Shown here in pieces: positions 1 through 11,239 of a stretch of 64,000 nucleotides of DNA; the stretch's first letter is position 1; the number at the start of each line of letters is the position of its first letter. The position numbers and the translations under genes were made by a program. The notes under the pieces are model-generated. The model was given only the letters and a program-made list of their open reading frames with translations. It was not told where the DNA came from and did not search any database. Source of the stretch: Adiantum capillus-veneris (Eukaryota > Streptophyta > Polypodiopsida > Polypodiales > Pteridaceae); assembly GCA_014529385.2 (NCBI GenBank), contig CM043962.1, forward strand, positions 40,836,598 to 40,900,597. The letters are read 5' to 3'.

Positions 1-83
1 CACGCCGGGCTTCTCTTCCCGCCTGCCCGCCTGTGGAACACTCTTTCCCACGGCATGCTGCAGCCCCGTCGGCTTGTCTACGA

Positions 84-219
<136 letters not shown>

Positions 220-279
220 CTCCATGCAATAACTCCATGTGAGAACTCCATGGTCGACCTCCATCTCCCCTCTTCCATA

Positions 280-291
280 GCTCTGATACCA
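280..291 (-). other. Primer-binding site of element H
   Basis: The minus strand reads TGGTATCAGAGC, which matches the 3' end of plant initiator tRNA-Met. It lies one base inside the LTR boundary at 293, the usual layout for plant LTR retrotransposons. Confidence 0.75.
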
Positions 292-292
292 G

Positions 293-482
293 TGTAAGAA
301 ACTAGACAACTAGGCTCTCTTGGATCCTCCTCCCAACCTCCCTTTATAGGTGGGCTCCTAGCCCCTTGCCCTAGACGGATCCCTTGTCCACACTGCCTAG
401 CCCGGCCCTTGGCCGTAGTCCTTGCCTAGCTTAGTTCTTAGGGTACAAGACTCGTGTCCTAACAGTGGCCTTTGGCCTGACA
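293..482 (-). mobile_element. LTR H1 (about 190 bp)
   Basis: On the minus strand the block begins TGTCAGGCC and ends CTTACA, giving TG...CA ends. It has a primer-binding site on its inner left side and a purine tract AAGGGGGGAGTAA on its right side. A related copy lies at 5523-5659. Having both a PPT and a PBS around one LTR is odd: it would suit an LTR shared by two tandem elements. The right boundary was chosen because the PPT abuts TGTCAG there. An inner boundary at 464 (TGTTAG) is possible. Confidence 0.55.
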
Positions 483-497
483 TTACTCCCCCCTTGG
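483..497 (-). other. Polypurine tract upstream of LTR H1
   Basis: The minus strand reads CTTCTCC, then AAGGGGGGAGTAA directly before TGTCAGGCC. This is the usual form of a plus-strand primer site before a gypsy-type 3' LTR. A short GAGGACGAAAACG stretch upstream resembles the end of gypsy coding regions. Confidence 0.5.
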
Positions 498-2812
498 AGA
501 AGCGTTTTCGTCCTCAAAAACAAGAGTGATGATACACTAATGTTTTCCACAGTGGCTTGCTTCATGGATCCAGCCGTTTGCTTGACCGAACACGGTTCAG
601 TAGGAGGTTCAATGAAACCAAGAGTAAGATTTTGATTTTCCACAATGTTGCCCATTTGCAACCATCTGATTGTATCGGTTCATATCTAATCATAGTGTGT
701 AGACTCCATATAGAACGCACATGAGCATGCTAAACGAGTTATCACAACAAAGATGTACCCAAAAGAGTACCACTTTCCATGAAAAGTAACTTGCCGATAT
801 AACTCATCAACCAAGTTTAAGTCCTTGACTTGTTCTCAAATTTCATCAATAAACAACCCCACCATAACTAGTGTTCAAGGTTAAGAACCAAACTTAAACA
901 TGAAGGGACTACGACTAATCGCCAACATGCTTTATCTGATGGCAAGCAAACTCCAAGTAGAGCAATAAATGCTTATGAATTGGATTGCTTGGTACTAATG
1001 TACGCACTTTTCATATCCTTTAGCACAAGATTATACTTTGTAATCTGCCTATCCCCTTAGATAACTGATAGTACTGGGGGTGTGTTTTCCCCACAGTTTA
1101 CAGACAATCTTCCCAGATGACTGGTAAACGGGGATCACAATATCATACAACATTGCTGAGGAATCAAAAATGTCCGGAATAACCATCGTGATTAACTTGA
1201 AAAATCCACAAGCACCCAAACCGAGCCATGACCTCTATTGGTGATTGGTAGACCCAAAAGTAATCTCATAGAGATACTGCACGTAGAGATCAAAATGCTT
1301 CATAAGCAACAACTTGAGGAACACGCATGCCATTCTAAATCAATTTTTCCTAAACACTAGGGCCCATAACACCTAGTGTGCATGCATTTAGCAAAAAACA
1401 GATCCGAACCTAGATATCCATGATCATCCTTGCCAATACTTATGGTGAATGTGATGTGCGTAGCACACAGGAAAGAGGAATGTAAATAGTTCTAAAAAGA
1501 AACTAAATACTTTCAGCCACAATCATTTTCAAGCCTTGCTGAAATGTTTGAACCATAATAGAAGGTGAAACATTAATCACTTCTAGGGACAAACAATGAA
1601 ACTGTTTCATTAACAACTCAGAGCCTTGCTATATGTATAAACAACCATCTGTAATGTTGTTTAGCAGTACTTGTACCTGAACAAATCATTCTAAGTATCC
1701 AAAAATTTTTGGCCACCGAAATTGCTCCTGATACATCAGGCTCAAAATGGTTTAGAAAACATATTTGACTAGCACCTAGGGACTTTGTCGTGACAGATGA
1801 AAAAGTGGGCGCCAATGTCAGTCCCAGAGACTCATATTCGCCACATGTGGAATCTGTCTCAACTAAGGATGTCTGGAAAAAGAACATCCTTCAAGTACAA
1901 GATGTACTTGTGTGTAGAGGTATCTGCAAACACTCTACGACGGGAGTGAGAGGAACCCTTATTAGCCTTGCTCCACACTAATTTTGGACACTATAGCCAA
2001 ATGTCTTTGGCTCTTACATGACCTTGTCATCTCTCTGAAGAGGCAAAATGGATATGCATCCTACGTAGAAAAAACAAACCAAAAGAAACAAAACCAAAAC
2101 AGATGCGTACATGTAGTGGAGTGAAAAACACCTACCCAAATTTCCTGCCGGCAAAGGCCTAGGAACATTAATTGAAAATTAGTGAAAGGCAAGTAGTATT
2201 GCACATGGAACCTTGGGTGTTGCTTGTGCAAACCATATCCCTTGGTTAAAATCATCATTGTCAAACCCCTTGGTTAAACATTGCAGGAAAATTGCTCAAC
2301 TAGCAGCCAAAATTATCTTAAGTCAATTCTGGAAGCTGAAATTATCCACGAGCCCTTGGTAGCTTATGGATTCATGTCCTTAGAAGTGCAGGTGTGAAGA
2401 TTCCAATAACTGACCATCACACTTAATGAGTGATTGAATAATCACGAGTCTTACCCAAAACTGGAGTTGTACAGACACTCTTAGTGCTGTAGATGAAATA
2501 GAAGATCCACTCAAGTTGAAATCGTATTCACAACCGGATCTTTTCTAGACTCAAAATCCATAATCGAGGAGTTTTGTTGAACAACCGTGTTTTCTGAATT
2601 GCTTGCTTCATCTATACACCGTGGTAGAGAGATGCATGTTCAATTTTGAGACTTTCAAAAGCTCAACTTGATCTTCACACTCAAAGTGTGTAGTGCTAAA
2701 ATAACACCCAAAAAATTTAGTAATGGCAAGATGCTTGTTTGTCCATTGAAATCAATGGGTACTCAACTGAAGAGATTTGTTTGATCTTGAAAGCAATCAC
2801 TGATGGATTACA

Positions 2813-2881
2813 AACAGATGGCTCTTAGCCATTTCAAACTACGTGGCTCTTAGCCCTTCAAAAACAGATGGCTCTTAGCCC
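2813..2881 (+). repeat. Short word repeated three times
   Basis: The word ATGGCTCTTAGCC, or GTGGCTCTTAGCC, occurs three times within about 70 bp, partly preceded by ACAG. No function is apparent. Confidence 0.6.
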
Positions 2882-2921
2882 TGTCTGTTACCATATCAAC
2901 ATCCTTTCCCGCATAGAAGTT

Positions 2922-2924
<3 letters not shown>

Positions 2925-2954
<30 letters not shown>
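2925..2954. repeat. Short (GA)n tract
   Basis: About 15 GA units. Confidence 0.95.
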
Positions 2955-2957
<3 letters not shown>

Positions 2958-4026
2958 TTGGTCTGATGAAATCCCCTTATGCGATAGTGTTGTATGTCCC
3001 GTGCATATGATCCCGTGCAAACCATGGCTCTATCGTAGCTTATCCTATAAGCGTACAACTACACGCTCTCGTAGAGAGAGACGTAGCGTATCCTATAAGT
3101 GTACACCTGTGTACTTGTAACCGCATAGAGAGAGGTACCAGAAGTCACATTGTGAGCCACTAACCTTGTATGTGAGCGTGACCATATCAGGGTAGCTTTA
3201 AACACGGCACGTTGCCTGTGAAGAACATAAAAAATGTTTGAAGAGACCAATTACTAAACCTTGTCCTTGACAGAGTATGTAGCGTTATAGTGGAAGAATA
3301 TGCAATGATGGGTGTTGTACGACCATCGTACTAGTATGCCATGCATACATATCAAAAAATGAAATGATAATCCCTTGACTTCAATAACAGTCTCAACCAT
3401 GTGAGTTGCTTGTACAGTTGCTTCGTATGGAGTCTGCCCAAGCACTTTGCTTTGCACATCAAAGAGATCTGTTCAAAAATAAAAAATACAACAGAGACAA
3501 GAACCAACATAACTTGAAATGTACTAACCTTGTCGCCCACTTATGGCGAGGTTTTTGGTAGTTCTCTCGAAGCTGGCGCATAGCCATATGTACTCCTTGA
3601 GTGAGGTAGCAGATGTATCAGATACACGCCCTTGTATATTTTTTTTGAAAAAATCTGCAAACATTATGGCAAGTTTCCCCAAGCTCGTATGCGATAAGCA
3701 TATTCCAAACTGTGGAAACTTCCATATAAGATGTCCTGAAGTGAATCCATGCTTCACATAAAATCATGATATTTCCCAATATTTAGAGCGTCGTAGCTAG
3801 CAAGTGTCATGGATTTCCCAACACTACTTGATCGAAGCAACATTTGTTGGACAAGTGGACATTGTGAAAATCCTTGCAAAAGTGAATAAGTTCAAAAGTG
3901 AAACTTAAAGCTAGCATACTTACCTATGACTTCCCTTGGCATTGAAAGGCATAGCATCCGATGCATGGAGTTGTGCTCCTTAAAGCGTTGCTTTCTCCCT
4001 TCTCTAGGTAGAAGAAGAAGGAGATA

Positions 4027-4597
4027 TCAAAAATATAGTAGCTGACGTAAGACACAAGTCGGTGTCTTGAGTGTCGGTATATGGAGTCGTACCCCCGTAA
4101 TGGATTTGAGATTCCCAATACTGTTGCTTAAAGTGGGAACAAAAGAGTGGCCATGTTGAACACCTGTGTCTCCTGCATCAATGCTAACAAGAGGTTGTGC
4201 CGATCCCCGTGAGTGAAAAACAGTGTTGGTTGCCTTTCCTTGGCAGCACAATTCAACCTCGTATGGGCATGCTCTATCGAGGTATTCAAAAAAAGTCATA
4301 CTTGTTACTGAATGGTTGCGTAGTCAAGCCGTGCGTGCGTCTCGTGAATAACTTGTACCAACGGGCCTTGCCATCAAATATCTTTTCTTGGTTCATAGGA
4401 TAAATCCATTGGTGATCAATAGATTTTCTTCTTCGTACTGTTAAGGGCCTTGCCCAATTTGTAATCCAAGGCGCTTTTTCTATTGTATAATCCCATAGTT
4501 TGTTTTTTGGGTACTCAACCGAAATATTTATCTCTGTGAAAGTGGTTGTCAATGGTTTATGTCTGTATAATCGAGACAAGCTTATGAGTAATTCCAT
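4027..4597 (-). other. Two adjoining open frames, unknown
   Basis: A 103-residue frame (4286-4597) and a 90-residue frame (4027-4299) overlap on the minus strand in different phases, as if one coding region had shifted frame near 4290. The composition is protein-like, rich in W, Y and R in the first frame, with no low-complexity runs. I recognise no domain. It may be an eroded gene, a transposon remnant or chance. Confidence that it was ever coding is low. Confidence 0.15.
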
Positions 4598-5522
4598 ATG
4601 GATCCGTGCTCCTTATTCCAAAGTGTGATAACCACAGCTTTAGTTGGACATGAACGAAACGATCGTGGTCATACTCAAACCTGTATGTATTATCTCAGGA
4701 CATCATAGCCGAGATTATCATAATGTAAAGCTCCTGCAAATATTAATTTATACATAAAGTGATGGAAAATTCAAAAACAAGAAACCTCAAACCTTATCCA
4801 ATTCTCGTGTCGAGGTCGGATCTCATTCACAGTATTGCACTAATGAAATCTTTGCAGATATAGGAATACGTCATCAAAAACCGCCAAAAATCGAGCATTG
4901 TCAAAGAGATGGTGATAGTTGCGTTAAGGTCAATACGTATGCCTAAAGAAATCTTCCAAAATCAATGGGGCCATGCCAAAAATTTCTGCAGAATTTGTGA
5001 GGACATGTTCGTTCATGCCATCGGGTTCGTAGATGTTTGTATAGATGCTCGTACGCAGGCCACAAGCCGAGGTTTAGGGGTGTGCATGCACCCCTAATCA
5101 ATTTGCTAATTTTAATTGTGGCCACCACTTGCAAGTATGGGCGTCCCAACGTGAAATTCCAACTCTCAAAGCGGGCCATGGCGTTCTGCAGACAGCACCG
5201 ATGGCGTGGTGGGAGAGACCTGACGATGCATAGCTCGGCTCCAGCTGCTATAGAGTCAAAAAAGCTTCCTCACGCTAGCGTGCACTTGTTGAACCTAACA
5301 CGGTCCGAGAACATGCAGGTCAAAACCCGACCGAGCTTGCATGCAGGAGGTTGCTCCCACGGTTCTTCGGCCTCTGTCGGCTGCTCCCCGCTCAACCCTA
5401 GGGGCCATGCCCACACCCTGCCCTGTCGGAAGGGATGCCATGCCTCATGCTGAGATCGAGAGAGCAACCAAGAGAGTCCTTTCCCCCTTCCATGGCTCCT
5501 CTCCCCTAAGCTTTGTTGCCAG

Positions 5523-5659
5523 TGTAAAACCCTAGAACTGCCTAGCCTTGATCCTCCACCCAACCTCCCTTTATAGGCCTTGCCCCTAGGATCTCATCTC
5601 CTTTAGCAGCCGGCCCTTGGCCCCGGCCCTTGGCCTCCAGGGTGGCCCTTGGCCTGACA
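5523..5659 (-). mobile_element. Degenerate LTR H2
   Basis: This is similar to LTR H1: both share CAACCTCCCTTTATAGG, a run of GGCCCTTGGCC words and an end matching GGCCTGACA. Its ends are TG...CA, and a decayed primer site (GCTTTGTTGCCA against GCTCTGATACCA) sits just to its left. It is shorter than H1 and has no PPT on the right, so it is an older or partial copy. Confidence 0.5.
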
Positions 5660-5879
5660 TGACGGCTACTGACAGTGGGCCCTACTTTGTGAGAGGAGGA
5701 AGTTACCTTACGAAAAGGGAAAAAATCTCAATATTTTAAAATACTTTCTTTCAATTTTGTGATATTTTCCATGCATTTCTACATCATTAAGGTTGCTGCT
5801 CATTGGTTGCGCCTTCTTTTCTCTCTCTTCAATAAGGCCCTCCAAATGATCTCCATAATTTCCTAATGACACCTCCCTA

Positions 5880-6482
5880 TGCTTCAATTTACAATAACAC
5901 ACCTCGCTTTGTCACAACTCGAACACCCTTTGAAATTGTCTATGGTAAGAAACTCCCACTCCCTATATCTATTATGAATAATGATGTTCGTGCAGCCGGT
6001 ACTTTAGCAAGTAACCACACGCATCTTACAAGAAGTCAATGATTGCATTAAAAGAGCACAACAAAGGTACACTACACAAGCTAACCAGAAAAAAGACCCG
6101 CATCTTTTAAAGAAAATGAGCTTGTTTGGCTTAACATAGAAAAACGACGCTTGAAAAGCGTAGAAAAACATCCCAAAGTAAAATTGGCCCATAGATTCTA
6201 TACCCCATTCAAAATCCTTGAAAAGATCAATGACAATGTGTTCCGCTTAGGCATTCCCTCAAACTGAAAAATACACTCCTTCCATGTTAGTTTGTTGAAA
6301 CCACATAAGGGACCTACTCCCGATACCCCTCCCACAGTTGAGTCCCTCTTAATCGAGAACAACGAAGAAATTCTAACTCCCAAAATAATTTTAGATCATG
6401 ACATGACCACTACCCGCACAAGAAACCAGTACAAAAGATATTTGATCAAATATAAAATTCATTCTTTAAAAGAGTGTCAATA
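5880..6482 (+). pseudogene. Ty3/gypsy integrase C-terminal remnant (element E)
   Basis: Translated in broken frames, this gives the usual order of a gypsy integrase tail. First comes TPFEIVYG, the motif after the catalytic core. Then a VWLNIEKRRLK block, an HRFYTPFKILEKINDNVFRL block, an FHVSLLKPHKG block near 6280-6306, and finally an ILDHDMTTTRTRNQYKRYLIKY segment resembling the chromodomain-like end of related polyproteins. Stops (for example after TRSQ) and frameshifts make it non-functional. The last open part runs 6292-6483. Everything upstream of about 5880 is missing, so E is 5'-truncated. It is followed by a repeat-bearing 3' UTR and an LTR. Confidence 0.75.
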
Positions 6483-6551
6483 GATTTCTGAAGTATCGCT
6501 ATGTCCGCACTACCATCACTCGATACTTGAATACCACATCCCTAGAGACAC

Positions 6552-6735
6552 CGATTCGCCGATTTAGGTAGTGCCTCTCTTCAAGTGCAAATTTTCCGGT
6601 GCAAGTAGCACTATTGTAGATCCGCCGATTTAGGCAACACGAACTTAAAATGCAGATTTGCCGATCTAAGCACCATTAGTTCAGATTCGCCGATTTAGCC
6701 AGCACGTCCATTGGTGTAGATCCGCCGGTTTGAGC
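6552..6735 (+). repeat. Cluster of five 18-bp motifs in the 3' UTR of E
   Basis: Five copies of a motif near AGATTCGCCGATTTAGGC start at about 6552, 6618, 6654, 6683 and 6718, each usually followed by CAGCAC or CAACAC. They lie between the integrase stop and the 3' LTR. Four copies of the same motif occur in the matching place of element F (38434-38598). The copies are spaced by unlike sequence of 29-66 bp start to start, so this is not a simple tandem repeat. Confidence 0.85.
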
Positions 6736-7160
6736 AACACCAATATTGAACCACTCTACTAGTGGCTGACCACCATCGTTACTAGTTTGGTTTTAACAAT
6801 TAAAGACAATTGTCTTTCAACCCCGGAGTATGTAATGGAATGGATATTTTGATGATTTAATTGTGAACTATTTGATATTTTGATAAAGCATTACATTGTT
6901 AATTTGATTTGTGAAAATACGATCACTTGTCGGATGTTGTGCTAACAAATCAAAGAAACTGTACATGCAAGTCAATAAGGCGATGGCATTTATTTGGAAC
7001 AAAACTGCCACCATTGGATTTTGTGGCAATCCTTAGTATTTTATGGTTAATTTATAAATTGAGATGTAGACAACTACTTGTTGTTATATTGAGCTCTTTA
7101 CGAACCATTACTATATTTATGCTTAGAAATGATGTAATCAATTTTGAGCATGGCCTCTAT

Positions 7161-7170
7161 CTATAAATTA
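7161..7170 (+). promoter_or_regulatory. TATA box of LTR E
   Basis: CTATAAATTA, just before the hairpin at 7175-7205. The F LTRs carry CTATAAAA in the same position. Confidence 0.5.
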
Positions 7171-7174
7171 AATA

Positions 7175-7205
7175 CGTGCAAGAGGGACATGCTCACTCTT
7201 ACACG
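7175..7205 (+). promoter_or_regulatory. Hairpin downstream of the LTR E TATA box
   Basis: CGTGCAAGAG and CTCTTACACG form an imperfect inverted repeat (one mismatch) with an 11-base loop. It is conserved in both LTRs of element F, where the stem is perfect. Confidence 0.55.
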
Positions 7206-7465
7206 GGGGGAGATTGCACCCAGTGCCTGTGTCTATTCTTTTCTATTCTCCACTCCTTTCTCACCGTGCCGATGTAGAAGTCCGCTCTCAAAGGTGCATC
7301 TGCACGTGCTCTTGCTCTCTATCGCCCTTTGTGTCTCTCTTTCACCACATATAGCTTTGATTATGTGCTATGAGACTCGTCAAGTATGCAGATTTGTTCA
7401 TTTTATGGCTTGTAGTATGTAATTTTTGGTATTTTGCATGGCCACTGTGCCTTCCGTTTGTAGCA

Positions 7466-9283
7466 TTCTCCACGTAAATTGTGTGAAAAAATATTCTATT
7501 CTTGTCTTTTTTTGAAGTTTGCTAGCTTTTCACCCATAAAACTCCTATTTTTTACGTCTAACATTGTAGAGTATTAGCCTTGGTATTTTTCCATGATTCT
7601 AAAGAGAATGAAATATTCAAGTTAGAAGTTATAACCTAATTACAAGAATTTACCAATCATAGTTTTTGGTCAAATCTTGCACTTTCATAAAAAAATTTAG
7701 TGGCTTTAATGAAATCCAAAGGCAATTCGGATTGCTTAGGTGAATTTCATAACATAGAAGGATTCTTCATTGAGTTTTGGAACACCTAATACCCAATATA
7801 GCTTACCACATAAGGATGGTTAATTTTTTCAATCCATCATAAATCAAAGCCAATCTAGCATACATATTTTTGTTCATGTATTGCAAATAATTAAAATTGT
7901 TACCATACCTAAGTTGATTATTCTTTGTTATATATCTATCTAGCTAGTATCGTTTTATCAAATTGGCAATTTCCTAAGAGAATTATGTTTTGTAGATAGT
8001 AACAATATCAAATCATAAACTTCAAATTTACATATATTTGGAGCATTTTATATTGGAGCTTAGAGAATGCTTTATGTTATTGACATACTCCATGGTTCCT
8101 CATGAATGTAAAGGCCCAAAAGAACCCAAAAGAACATGTACATAATGACAATATATATTGAGCGTGGCAATATAAACTTTCATGATAGGTCAACATAATG
8201 GAAAAAGCATGAACTTTTTGTACCTAATTCTATGTCCCAAGAAAAAGAAAGTGGTGAGTCTAAAACACTAATAAGTTTTGATGACCAATCCATAGAAGTT
8301 TGCACTCTCTCTTTGGAGATAAAAATCAAAAATCTTCTCAATATGACTGTTTGGAGCGAAATGCAATAGTACATCAACTTTGAAGGCATGCCATGGTCAA
8401 AATATGAGATATTTTACAATTTTCTCATTTTCCTCTATGTAGTGATCCTTGAACTATTAGCTCAAAAAAGGAATTTCCAAAAAAAGTAGATATTCTATGG
8501 TATCACAATTTTTCTCCAACCCTTGACAAACAAAAGAACTGTACATGATCAAATTCTAGAGAAAAGGTACAAAGCCAAACCAAATACTCTCTTCGAAAGC
8601 AAGAAAACTTATGCACAAAATGAGATAAAGATGACGCTATGAATTGCATAGGTAAAAATGAGAGGAAGTTCCACAAAATTTACAAATACAAAAAAATAGC
8701 ACCTTATCAACCATTTTGGTGGTTTCGATTACATAAATAGGTTTGTCTTAAAAGAAGAAACGTGAAATATATGGGCAAATCCCACAGAAGAGGAACAATC
8801 CATCTACAAAAGAAAAGAAATTGCAACTTAAACTTACAAAGTACCGTGCTTTAATCTAGAAGATAAAAGAAACAACCAGGTCTTGCCAATTTGGGCCTGA
8901 CGTAACCGAGTACTAGACGCTTTCATGATTCAAGTTTGTAGTTTAATTTTATGGGCTACGATTTCATTGCACATTAGTCGTCAAAGTCTATTTTCAAGCA
9001 TTTTATCCATATATCTTGACAATTGCTGTGGACTTTTGTGTATTTCTATTGTCTTGACTAGTTTGCCTTGCAAAAACCAAGGCTTTCAAAAAAAAAAAAG
9101 GAAATCCCCCCTCCCCTACTCACAAAGGATTATGTAGTACCTTGCCGTGATTTGATTTGTTTAGTGCAAGGAACAAAACTGCAATTCATGCTTAAGAAGA
9201 TATAACCATAACCGTAATGACCATACTTTGTTTGGTGCTTAACAAGAAGAAAATATATCAATTAGTACATGTGGAACACTTTC
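7466..9283. other. AT-rich intergenic stretch
   Basis: I see no domain-bearing frame, repeat structure or RNA gene in these 1.8 kb. It separates the E LTR from the 3' end of the NTF2-like gene. Confidence 0.5.
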
Positions 9284-10507
9284 TTACATATGGTCGGGGA
9301 AAAAAACACTAGCTACAAACCTGAGCGACCTCACAAAGATCACAATTGCGTGGCCTAACAATACACGTAGCCACACCGAATTGTATGCCCGACCAATAAA
9401 TGGCAGTAAAAGAAATGATGGAGAGCGCTCGAAAAAGTCTCGCTGCACCTTGATCAGCTTAACTTTTTTGCCATCCTACACGCAAATGAGAATTAATGGG
9501 TTTCAATTTTGATGCTTACATGGGAAAAGGTCGATGCAAATGATTGATCGAGTGGTTCTCTATGTAAAAATCTATGGTTTTTATAACAGTATTTGTTTGT
9601 AAATCTATGATCCTCTAATGGGCTTATATGCTATGGTATAACAAGGATCACTTTGGAGAAGCCACTTAGTTAGAACTGCAAGTGTCATTCCATCATGCAA
9701 CACTAATGCGATGAAAATCATTCATAATCAACACAACATACAGCAAAGCATGGACCCAAGGGATTCACTAGTAGTACTAGGGAGATGTAACATCTGCACG
9801 CACCAAAACTACCTTACATACGCCCAGTTTCCCGTTTGTAAAAATCGGCCTTTTTACCTTACAAAACCCCCTTATTGCACACTCGTACCCCCTCTTGAAT
9901 AAGAGGCCTTGAGTGGTAGATTGGTTATCCCAGGTCCCTCTTGAACAATAGTTCTTGAGTTCAAGGCTCATCGGATAGATCTTTGACGTCTCTTGGGATT
10001 GTTCCTATGACGTTAAACCTTCTCTTCATCTTCTCTATACCAAGCCTTGAATGCACAATAAAGATTCATATGCAATAGTTGAATGTGCAAGATGATGTAA
10101 ATGCCAAATGCAAAGAGAAACCAAATTTGGACCAAGAGAGGTTTGCATAAACTTACCTCTCTAATGTGATTCTCCAGCTCAAGAAGGATGAAAAACACAA
10201 GGTTATGATGCTCTGTGTAGAATGCTAGCCAAGGGCGGATGTAGACGGTCATGTTGACGGCAACTGCATTGGCAAACTCATCATAGACAATGTCATGAAA
10301 CTTGACAGCCTGATAATTGAAGAGAAACTCTGCCATTTGATAGATGGCAGTAAGGTCCCTCCTTCCGCCAGCGATGTTGATGTAGAAGTGGTAGAATTGC
10401 ACATCGGGGGTAAAGTAGGTGCGCAGCGCCTCCGCTTGTTGTTGCAAGGTGGGCCTGCAAACAAGCTGCTGTATCACCGTCTTCACATCCTCTCTTGGGT
10501 CCTCCAT
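9284..10507 (-). CDS. SigF-like/NTF2-like domain protein, two exons
   Basis: The start codon at 10507 opens MEDPREDVKTVIQQL. Exon 1 (10157-10507, 117 codons) ends at a consensus donor, AGAGAG before GTAAGT. The intron (9476-10156) ends TGTAG. Exon 2 (9284-9475) continues in phase 0 with DGKKVKLIKVQRDFFER and stops after 63 codons, giving about 180 residues. The order 'EDP...VI..L', 'YFTPDVQFYH', 'IYQMAEF', 'YDE', then 'DGKKVKLIKVQRDFF' matches the SigF-like NTF2-like family shared by plants and fungi. That is a cone-shaped alpha/beta fold whose biochemical role I do not know. The last 40 residues are hydrophobic (LLLPFIGRAY, LLGHAIVIFV) and could be a membrane-associated helix. The splice model is my reading of the sequence. 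Both exons are free of stops, which argues for a live gene. Confidence 0.7.
9911..9975 (+). repeat. tRNA-like (SINE-type) sequence in the intron
   Basis: TGAGTGGTAGATTGG resembles a pol III A box, and GAGTTCAAGGCTC about 45 bp on resembles a B box. I cannot fold a full cloverleaf, so a decayed tRNA-derived SINE head is more likely than a tRNA gene. It lies in the intron of the NTF2-like gene, opposite to its transcription. Confidence 0.3.
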
Positions 10508-10512
10508 GATGT

Positions 10513-10514
<2 letters not shown>

Positions 10515-10571
<57 letters not shown>

Positions 10572-10627
10572 GCTCAAGATCACAGAGAGCTCTTGCGTCT
10601 TCGACCCCTCTCTCTCTCTCTCTCTCT
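10515..10627. repeat. (CT/GA)n tracts in the 5' leader of the NTF2-like gene
   Basis: A 55-bp tract (10515-10569) and a shorter one (10609-10627). On the coding minus strand they read (GA)n, the longer one ending 7 bases before the ATG. They would lie in the 5' UTR if the TATA box at 10901-10910 is used. Confidence 0.95.
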
Positions 10628-10900
10628 TCGCGTCCGGACTGCTGCAAGTGCGCACCACTTGGCGTTCGCGTCTCTCTCGCCCCTTCTCTCTCTTTCCCCC
10701 CTTTCTAGAAGGGGTTAAAAGTACTTCCATGTCTAGCTCAAGGCTAGTAAGAAAAGGACACGGAATAAGCTTCCTCACACCCTGTAATTATCTCAAGAGT
10801 CAGTATGGTAATTATCGGCAAAAGCTTCAAATTTTGACTTATTGTGTTCGGTTAGGAAAAATGTATCGCAACCCATAAAATTGATTTCCCATATTGCCCC

Positions 10901-10910
10901 ATTTATAGAG
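10901..10910 (-). promoter_or_regulatory. Possible TATA box of the NTF2-like gene
   Basis: The minus strand reads CTCTATAAATGGGG. Initiation about 30 bp on would give a 5' UTR of roughly 360 bases with both GA tracts. This is inference from position and consensus only. Confidence 0.4.
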
Positions 10911-11239
10911 AGTCTCTCCATTTGCAAATAGAATATTGTGCTCCTCTTGATAAGGTGGTTGGATGCATTTTGCACCATGCTCTACTCCCAAAGAACAATG
11001 CACAACCTTTCCCTATCTAGCACAATATTTGTGCCCCTCTAAAATACATAGCACTACAATCCAATTTGCATTCTCTTTCTTAGCCATAAAACCTCCAAAT
11101 TTGGGCTCCTTGTATCCTTCTTCCATAGCAACTCTATTAGAATGTGCCATAATTCAATTTGTGCATGTTGTTCTCAACAATGAATTCACATGTGGCAAGT
11201 CTGAGAAGCTCACAAACATATGGGCCATACACATGAGCT

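Larger units (their letters stand above)
498..5200. other. Long stretch without a recognised gene
   Basis: No frame over this 4.7 kb carries a motif I recognise. The stretch holds a short (GA)n tract, a triplicated short word near 2.8 kb, and a partial direct repeat near 3.03 and 3.08 kb sharing TATCCTATAAG. The longest plausible frames are on the minus strand at 4027-4597. It may be the worn interior of the H-family element, since a PPT sits at its left end and another H-type LTR lies near 5.5 kb, but I cannot show this from protein motifs. Confidence 0.4.
6831..7465 (+). mobile_element. 3' LTR of element E (635 bp)
   Basis: Begins TGTAATGG after an ACCCCGGAGTA purine-type stretch and ends TTGTAGCA. 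The middle and end match the LTRs of element F: a TATA box, a hairpin, then CGGGGGGAGATTGCACCCAGTG, and a shared terminal part ending in GTAGCA. In F a long GA/AC tract lies inside the LTR. Here the same place holds only short CT runs, so this copy shows the unexpanded state. Confidence 0.75.

Noticed and set aside
4027-4597. Definite host gene
   Set aside because: Frames are open but no domain, splice pattern or start context supports a call. It is listed only as an unknown.
5037-5453. 138-codon plus-strand frame
   Set aside because: Near the H2 LTR, Cys/His-rich by composition but without a motif.
9911-9975. Functional tRNA gene
   Set aside because: No acceptor or anticodon stem pairing could be made. 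Only box-like words are present.
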